Translations under genes and position numbers: made by a program
Assembly (NCBI GenBank): GCA_025267735.1
Contig: CM046293.1
Coordinates: 11,184,560-11,248,559 of the forward strand
DNA length: 64,000 nucleotides
Direction: 5' to 3'
Origin: Mactra quadrangularis
Taxonomy: Eukaryota; Mollusca; Bivalvia; Venerida; Mactridae
Part shown: positions 58,604-64,000 of the stretch, piece by piece
Layout of the letters: each line of letters starts with the position of its first letter
Position numbering within the stretch: the first letter of the stretch is position 1
Notes under the pieces: model-generated
Told to the model about the DNA's origin: nothing
Database searches by the model: none
What the model saw: the letters and a program-made list of their open reading frames with translations, nothing else

Positions 58604-60940
58604 TTCAATGTTTTATTTAGTCCTTTTTATAGATATGTGGTGCTTGTTCCATGAGGAAATGCATGTAGCAATACAGTGATATTTAAAAGTGCTCCTTTGT
58701 AGCAAACAAGTTCTATGGGACTTCAAACTTGCAAACTCAATATAGCCACTTCCACAAACAAAAGTTCAGAAATCAAGGGCTGGAAAAAACAATATTGTTA
58801 CTCGATTTGAAAATAAAGTGAGTTACAATAGTGTTTGTTCAGCCCTCGAAATGATAAACATACTAATCTATCATCACCATGCTTATTAAATTTAACTGTT
58901 CTGATAAAATCTATGCATTAAATAATCAAAAAAGAAACCTGCGCATCATTTTTGAAAAGTAGAGGTGTTTCAAATATTTTTGGTGAGCAAACAATAACAA
59001 ACCATTCAATTTGCTATACTGTCCCAAACTGTTTCATAGGAATTTGTTACACAGTATGAAGTATATTTGAAGAGCAAAAAAGGCAAGCCATTCAATTTGC
59101 TATACTGTCCCAAACTTCATTGGAAATTGCTACGTAGCGCTAGCTATTGCCTTACGGAACAGGCCCTAGATGGTAAATGTTTACATTTTTTGTCATTGTA
59201 AGTGGTTAAATCTACACTAGGAAAGTTTATGTATTACGAGTGTTTAGATACTTGTTACAATATTTTTATATAAGTCATTATCAATGTTCTTCCTATATTA
59301 TAGTATAGTGTTTTTGTACTCTTTGTGAACATTTTATTATTATACTTTAAAATGCTTTCCTAGGTTGACTGTTACTGATTGTACTTTTTTTATGCCTCGT
59401 TCTTTTGTTAAATGAATGTATTATTGATTTTTTATCAATATGGACTGTACTTAGATTTGATGTAAGCAAATTTTTTGTTATATTTTTGTGTGTTTATTTC
59501 TTATTTAAGAATAATTGATACTGTATAACATGTATGCAGCATTTTTTAAAAATAAAATAAAAATATACTCTGCCCTCTAAAAGTTTATTCACTGTATTGC
59601 ATTGCTACAAATTCTTAGTTCGAATTTGAAGACTTATTATATCATTGTTTATTTTATTCATTTTCATGCTATGGAAACAGAATTCTTTCGGAACATTTTT
59701 TCTTTTGAGATGCAGCAAATGTTATCTATCAGCCTCCAAAACTATGTCCCATGTATCACAATGAACCAGTATCAAGTTTGAGATTTTTTTGTAATTTCAT
59801 ATCCATAAGAAAAATTTACCGATGTAATAATGCAAAATTAAATTCAGTTAACTATTAAGTGCTTTTACAACACTTTGAAACTTCATTTAGTACAATGTAA
59901 ATTGTAAATGTGTGAAGGAACTTTTGGAGGGCAGCGTGTGTTACAAAATCCTAATATTTTCAATAACAATTGAGGAACTTTCTGGTTATCATTGTTATAT
60001 TCTTCTGTATACAGTTTCTTTCATATGTCTTGTTAATTGCTAAACCTTTTTTTCATCAGTATGGGCTGAATTTCTTTATTCTTCTTGTAGTTAGGTAAAT
60101 TAATCTTTGAGAGTTGTGACAATCAGAGGGATCTCCAGATTTTTTGTCGTGTAAGGGCTGACAAGATAACTTAAAACTGAAATCAATCAATCACTTGCCT
60201 GAATTGAATTAGAATTAATTAATTGTCAACCATTTTGTTTCATACTTACAGCCATTGCTGTTGGTCTACATTATCTGGGGGTCAAACTGTTTTGGATACA
60301 GAATGACTGTCTAATACTGATTATAATGCCTGCTAATCTGAAATATTCCATTATATGGTCAATATTTTTGGTTTGATTTTCAAATCAAATATGAAGTTTA
60401 TAAATTGTTGAATCCTGCTTTATCTAGTGATCTTATATAAAAAAAACTAATTTCAGGAATCAAAATTGATTTGTTATTAAAATCAAATTTTTAGTTGATT
60501 AACTGGAAAATCCAGATGGTTCTAATGTACACTTTTTTGTTAAAATCATGTATGATGTGAATTTAAGGTAACTGTCGTAAAGGGGTATTGTTTGAAAAAA
60601 GCTTACGGTAAAATGTTGAGGGTGGCTATTACTGAGAGAATACTTATTTGGAATATTTACTGTATCTACATATTAGAGTTTTGTCATAATGAAGTAAGAG
60701 ACATAAGTTATCATGATAAGTTCTCTTGTATGATAAGTCCAAGTTAAGATAGATTGTAGAATTTACTAAAGTTGTTTCCTGGTATTGTTAGGTTCTGTGA
60801 TAATGTAAGTATGCATTAATCAGTAAATTGACCTATCAGGAAAATTTGAATGATTTGTGTGTGTCGGAAGTTAAAGTTTAGTAAACTACAATTGGTATTT
60901 CAATGGGTTTTTTTGTCTGTTATGAATATAATACTGGTGA
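58604..60940. other. Intergenic or 3' UTR-like AT-rich stretch
   Basis: No coding exon is visible. A short duplicated block, AAGCCATTCAATTTGCTATACTGTCCCAAACT, occurs at about 59,000 and 59,092 (positions given instead of full alignment). Poly(A)-type AATAAAATAAAAA at 59,552 could end a long DCUN1D transcript; ATTAAA near 57,098 is an earlier alternative. Confidence 0.4.
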
Positions 60941-60947
60941 TATGTGG

Positions 60948-61040
60948 AATGGTTGTGGTTTAGTGGTTAGCACATCTGATTTTTAATTTGGCAATCTTGG
61001 TTTAATTCAAAAGCATCAGGCATGGTCCCTATCCGTCAAA
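60948..61040 (+). repeat. tRNA-like SINE head (diverged)
   Basis: GTTGTGGTTTAGTGGTTAGC gives a good A-box match (TAGTGGTTAGCA), and CTTGGTTTAATTCAAAAG is a decayed B box. The spacing suits a tRNA-derived promoter. The absence of acceptor-stem pairing argues against a working tRNA. Confidence 0.45.
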
Positions 61041-62029
61041 GACAATATACATACATAGAGTGTATTTTACTCCAACATTAGTAGGTCTTATTTTAAACAA
61101 GTACAATTACTGGCCAGCATTTTCACCTTGATTCTTTATTGTAAACAATTTTGACTTATCATTTTATCTATGCAAACATGTTTTATTCAGCTGCTTATCA
61201 GTAGTTTAGATTTATATCACTTACTTATTACTTTTTTGTGTAAAAAGGGTACCAGAGGACAAAGCATTAGATTGCACTATCCTTAGGAAACTGGTCAGTG
61301 GTTTGTACTATTTGAGTTCCCATGGCAATCTCAAAATTCATTCTTCTTGTTTTTATCCTTCTTATTTGTTCATTTAGAAATTAATGGTTTGTTAAAAGTT
61401 GTTTTCTCTGCTATTTTTGTTGTAGCTAAAGAATGTGTTACATATTCTTTGATTTTCTTTAGTTAGACTGGCAAGACTTGATTTATTATTAATTATGTTA
61501 CAGTTAATACAATTCTATTATTTTTACACCATTTTGAAATGTTAAGATAAAAATGTGAACAATATAAGCCCAATGTATTACCAACTGATTTTTTTAGAAA
61601 ATTTGGCGGCCATATTGGATGCCATCTTAGATTGTCAGTTCTGCACCATTAGTTGGCCACAAAGACTTTCACGTCCATATACTTGAGACTTCAACAAACA
61701 TTTTTGTATGTACCTACCTTTGTTTTAAATCATAAACCACTTACTGCTTAAATAAGCCACTTATCGGCCAATTGTCACTCTGCTAAAAATGATTTGTGAT
61801 ATATAGGTAACTCTAAATATGTATGAAGGATTAGATATCCTGGCATTGCAGTGCTGGGGTATGACTCATTATAATATGTATGTTCAAGAAAAGGACTGTT
61901 TGTTTGTTTATTTTTGTTGGGTTTAAGGCCGTAGCAACATATTTTATAGGTCATATAATGGCGGTCAGTCAACCTACTCACTCCTGGAAAGGCTAAATCT
62001 CTGGATTTAGCTGTTAACCAACTACTAAG

Positions 62030-62217
62030 CACATACTTTCGTCAGTGACTGACAACTGCCCTACATAATTAAAAATCATTGGTAGGAGGGAGAATGGCCG
62101 TAGAAATAATTTATCGACCAAGCTCCACGAAAGTATGCCCCGCCCGGGAATTGAACCCAAGACCCCTCGATCAGTAGACTTGTGTGCTACCAACTGAGCT
62201 AGTCAGGCGGCTAAGAA
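62030..62217 (-). repeat. tRNA-derived SINE (family A, copy 2)
   Basis: Read on the minus strand it starts GCCTGACTAGCTCAGTTGG (A box), then GGGTTCAATTCCCGGGCGGG (B box), and continues to the CACTGACGAAAGTATGTGC core end. This copy is better preserved than 350-545 and defines the family. The intact box A and B leave some chance of Pol III transcription. Confidence 0.85.
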
Positions 62218-62492
62218 AAGGACTGTACATTGGTATGTAATGAATTGCTAGAGGATAGTCTGAGACATTATCTAATTTCCTTGGGATAGTATATAATATT
62301 ATACATCGTAACATGCATCAGTGTGAAATTATGCTTTGAAATAATGATATGGTAATGTACAATATCTTTGTAAGGGAATGTTTATTTTATGACCCTGATC
62401 TTTTACCAGGGTATAGGATAGAATTTTATTATGTAAACCTGTGTTCCAGGACAGGGGTTTTTACAGTTGATGTTTATTTGTGAACCTTTGTA

Positions 62493-63020
62493 TAGTAAGA
62501 TTTCTTTCACCTTACGAAGGTCACGGCGCTTACCTTTGTAAATATGGGCTAAACCATTATAAAAGAGGTTGTCCAGAAGGTTTATTCTCCGAGGATTTAT
62601 TCCCCTTGGTCAATGTTAAATTGTAATCAAATTTATAACTTCAATTATCGAAAGACGGCTTAGTATAGTGGATACAGCTGCGTCTAAAATAACGTTTTTG
62701 ACACAGTGGTCGGTGGTTATATAATATAAGTAAATATATTACATTTTTGACAATTTTTCGCGTGCTTACACGTTTCAGACATGATGACCTAACTAACACT
62801 TTAAAATCATTTGGGTCGTTATATACACTCAGTCTCTTTGTGTGCACGAGATTCACGAGGGAGAAAAACTTGGATAATTTATATAATACCGACACCATAT
62901 TATAAGTAATTGTAATTAACGCTTGCTAGTATTGTATTGCACACCTGTTCACCGCATTCGGATCTTCTTCATGAATATTCAATGCACTTTGACCTTCGTA
63001 AGGTGAAAGAAATCTTACTG
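62493..63020. mobile_element. Mariner-type non-autonomous element, 31-bp terminal repeats
   Basis: The arms, starting (T/C)AGTAAGATTTCTTTCAC and running to TTACGAAGGTCA, match over 31 bp with only the first base different. They are flanked by TA (62,491-62,492 and 63,021-63,022). The element is 528 bp long. Length, TA target and end sequence fit Tc1/mariner. It lacks a transposase; the 85-codon minus frame inside shows no DDE motif. Nearly identical arms suggest recent activity. Confidence 0.85.
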
Positions 63021-63308
63021 TACAATGACGGGGTAGTTTTAAAGAATGTTAATATGTAAATCCTTGTACCTGGATTTGGGACAGTTTATGTATATTGGGG
63101 TTTGACTAGGTGTGTTAAGGGATGATTTTGTATTCTGTTTTTCATATGTTAGAAACTGTTAACAGAAAAATTATTGAAACAATTATACAAACTATTATCT
63201 TGTCAATTTTTGTTATTGTTCTGTGCATATTAGTGACTATTTGTAATAAATCTTGAAGAAATATGAATTATTTATGTTTTGTTTTTATGTTGATAGCATG
63301 TCTAACTA

Positions 63309-63668
63309 CAATCTGATTAAAACTGGTATGGATTTACACTAGGTCACTTATTTTAGAACTGGCTACTTCGTATTACAGGTTCCATTCAGCTGACTTGCTT
63401 TCATGATGTAATCACTGTGCTTAGTGACATCTTTACATCGTCTATGTGACATAATTTACAAAGAATCGTTCAATCACAGGTCAAATCAGCTCACAAAACT
63501 CTTGTCTAAAATTAGAAATTACGAAATCACGATGATTAAAAGTGTTTAGCCTAGATGAAAGCTTTGCTTTGATTGGTTAATACAAAAATCATCTTAAAGT
63601 GACCCCTTGTTCAATGTCAGGAGATCCTATACAATAATGGTCATCAGGATATCTGTATTTGGAGATTG
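63309..63668. mobile_element. MITE family B, copy 4 (diverged)
   Basis: Starts CAATCTGATTAAAACTGG and ends TGTATTTGGAGATTG. It is flanked by GTCTAACTA(C) (63,300-63,309 and 63,669-63,678), the same 9-10 bp duplication type as copy 1. The body keeps GAAATTACGAAATCA and AGCCTAGATGAAAGC landmarks but is clearly older than copies 1 and 3. Confidence 0.75.
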
Positions 63669-63734
63669 GTCTAACTACTGGTCTAGGGGTTGTTAGCTTG
63701 CTAGGTGTGACCTACATGCTTTCATGATGTTTGG

Positions 63735-63830
63735 TATGGTGGCATATTTCTGCCATCAGATAACCACAGTTAATTAAGTGGTTAACTAGTTAGTTATGTA
63801 GTTATCTGATGGCAAAAATATTCCACCATA
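63735..63830. mobile_element. Short palindromic MITE (TATGGTGGCATATTTC)
   Basis: TATGGTGGCATATTTCTGCC and ATCAGATAACCAC face GTTATCTGATGGCAAAAATA and TTCCACCATA, so nearly all of the 96 bp folds into one hairpin. A decayed relative, TTGTGGCATATTTCTGCCAC, is at 30,735-30,807. Confidence 0.75.
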
Positions 63831-64000
63831 GTTTGGTCATGAACTATATTCAATGGCCATTATTCTGCTAACCTTTGTGCCAAATAAGTCAGTTAATTGC
63901 TTCTGACCAGGATATTTAGAGATTTAGGCATGTTCATAGACGATGAGGTCAGACAACTGACTGCTGTCATATGAATGATAAAAATGTTGGAATGTGGAGA

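Noticed and set aside
58232..58611. Clean 8-bp target duplication for the CAGTGTTT element
   Set aside because: The flanks AGATTCAA and TTCAATGT share only an offset TTCAA, so the duplication was not claimed.
62150..62217. Possible functional tRNA gene on the minus strand
   Set aside because: The A and B boxes are good, but the downstream core shared with 350-545 and the lack of a paired acceptor stem show a SINE.
62641..62898. 85-codon minus frame inside the mariner-type element
   Set aside because: No helix-turn-helix or DDE/D motif; too short for a transposase.

Overview
The window is AT-rich animal nuclear DNA. It has spliced genes with GT-AG introns, AATAAA signals, tRNA-derived SINEs, many MITEs and no bacterial-style gene packing. 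The mix of repeats (short SINEs ending in a conserved core, a repeat opening with a GCTCGAC motif, PIF/Harbinger and hAT elements), together with an isolated secreted Cys-rich cationic peptide gene, suggests a marine bivalve mollusc such as a mussel. The species call is inference; the sequence alone does not prove it.

Layout. 1-2 kb: a tRNA-derived SINE and a small MITE. 1,992-16,962: one very large (about 15 kb) PIF/Harbinger transposon with 46-bp terminal inverted repeats and a TAA target duplication. It carries a decayed HARBI1-type transposase on the + strand and a decayed MADF-type DNA-binding partner on the - strand, with a 9-kb intron full of nested insertions. 18.4-23.7 kb (- strand): a seven-exon gene for a 270-residue Myb/SANT-like (NAIF1-like) protein. 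24-36 kb: mostly repeats, including two adjacent foldback MITEs with very long inverted repeats, a four-copy MITE family, an 800-bp heptamer array, and a degraded unrecognised coding fragment at 32.5 kb. 36.3-38 kb (+): a complete two-exon gene for an 88-residue cationic six-cysteine secreted peptide, with a TATA box and a Rel/Dorsal-like site. 41.1-43.6 kb (-): a BTB-BACK protein gene of 527 residues. 43.8-44.4 kb: a hAT MITE with a perfect 8-bp duplication. 46.6-49.8 kb: a 3.2-kb element with terminal inverted repeats that contains nine copies of a 15-bp motif. 53.0-57.0 kb (+): a complete seven-exon DCUN1D (DCN1-like) gene of 257 residues. 57-64 kb: tandem repeats, SINEs and MITEs.

Functional picture. 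The host genes are independent. DCUN1D promotes cullin neddylation and BTB-BACK proteins usually act as cullin-3 adaptors, but their closeness here (about 9.4 kb apart) is not evidence of a joint unit. The Harbinger transposase and its MADF partner are the two parts of one mobile element, and both are broken. The most notable items are the cationic Cys-rich peptide gene and the 3.2-kb element with its repeated internal motif.
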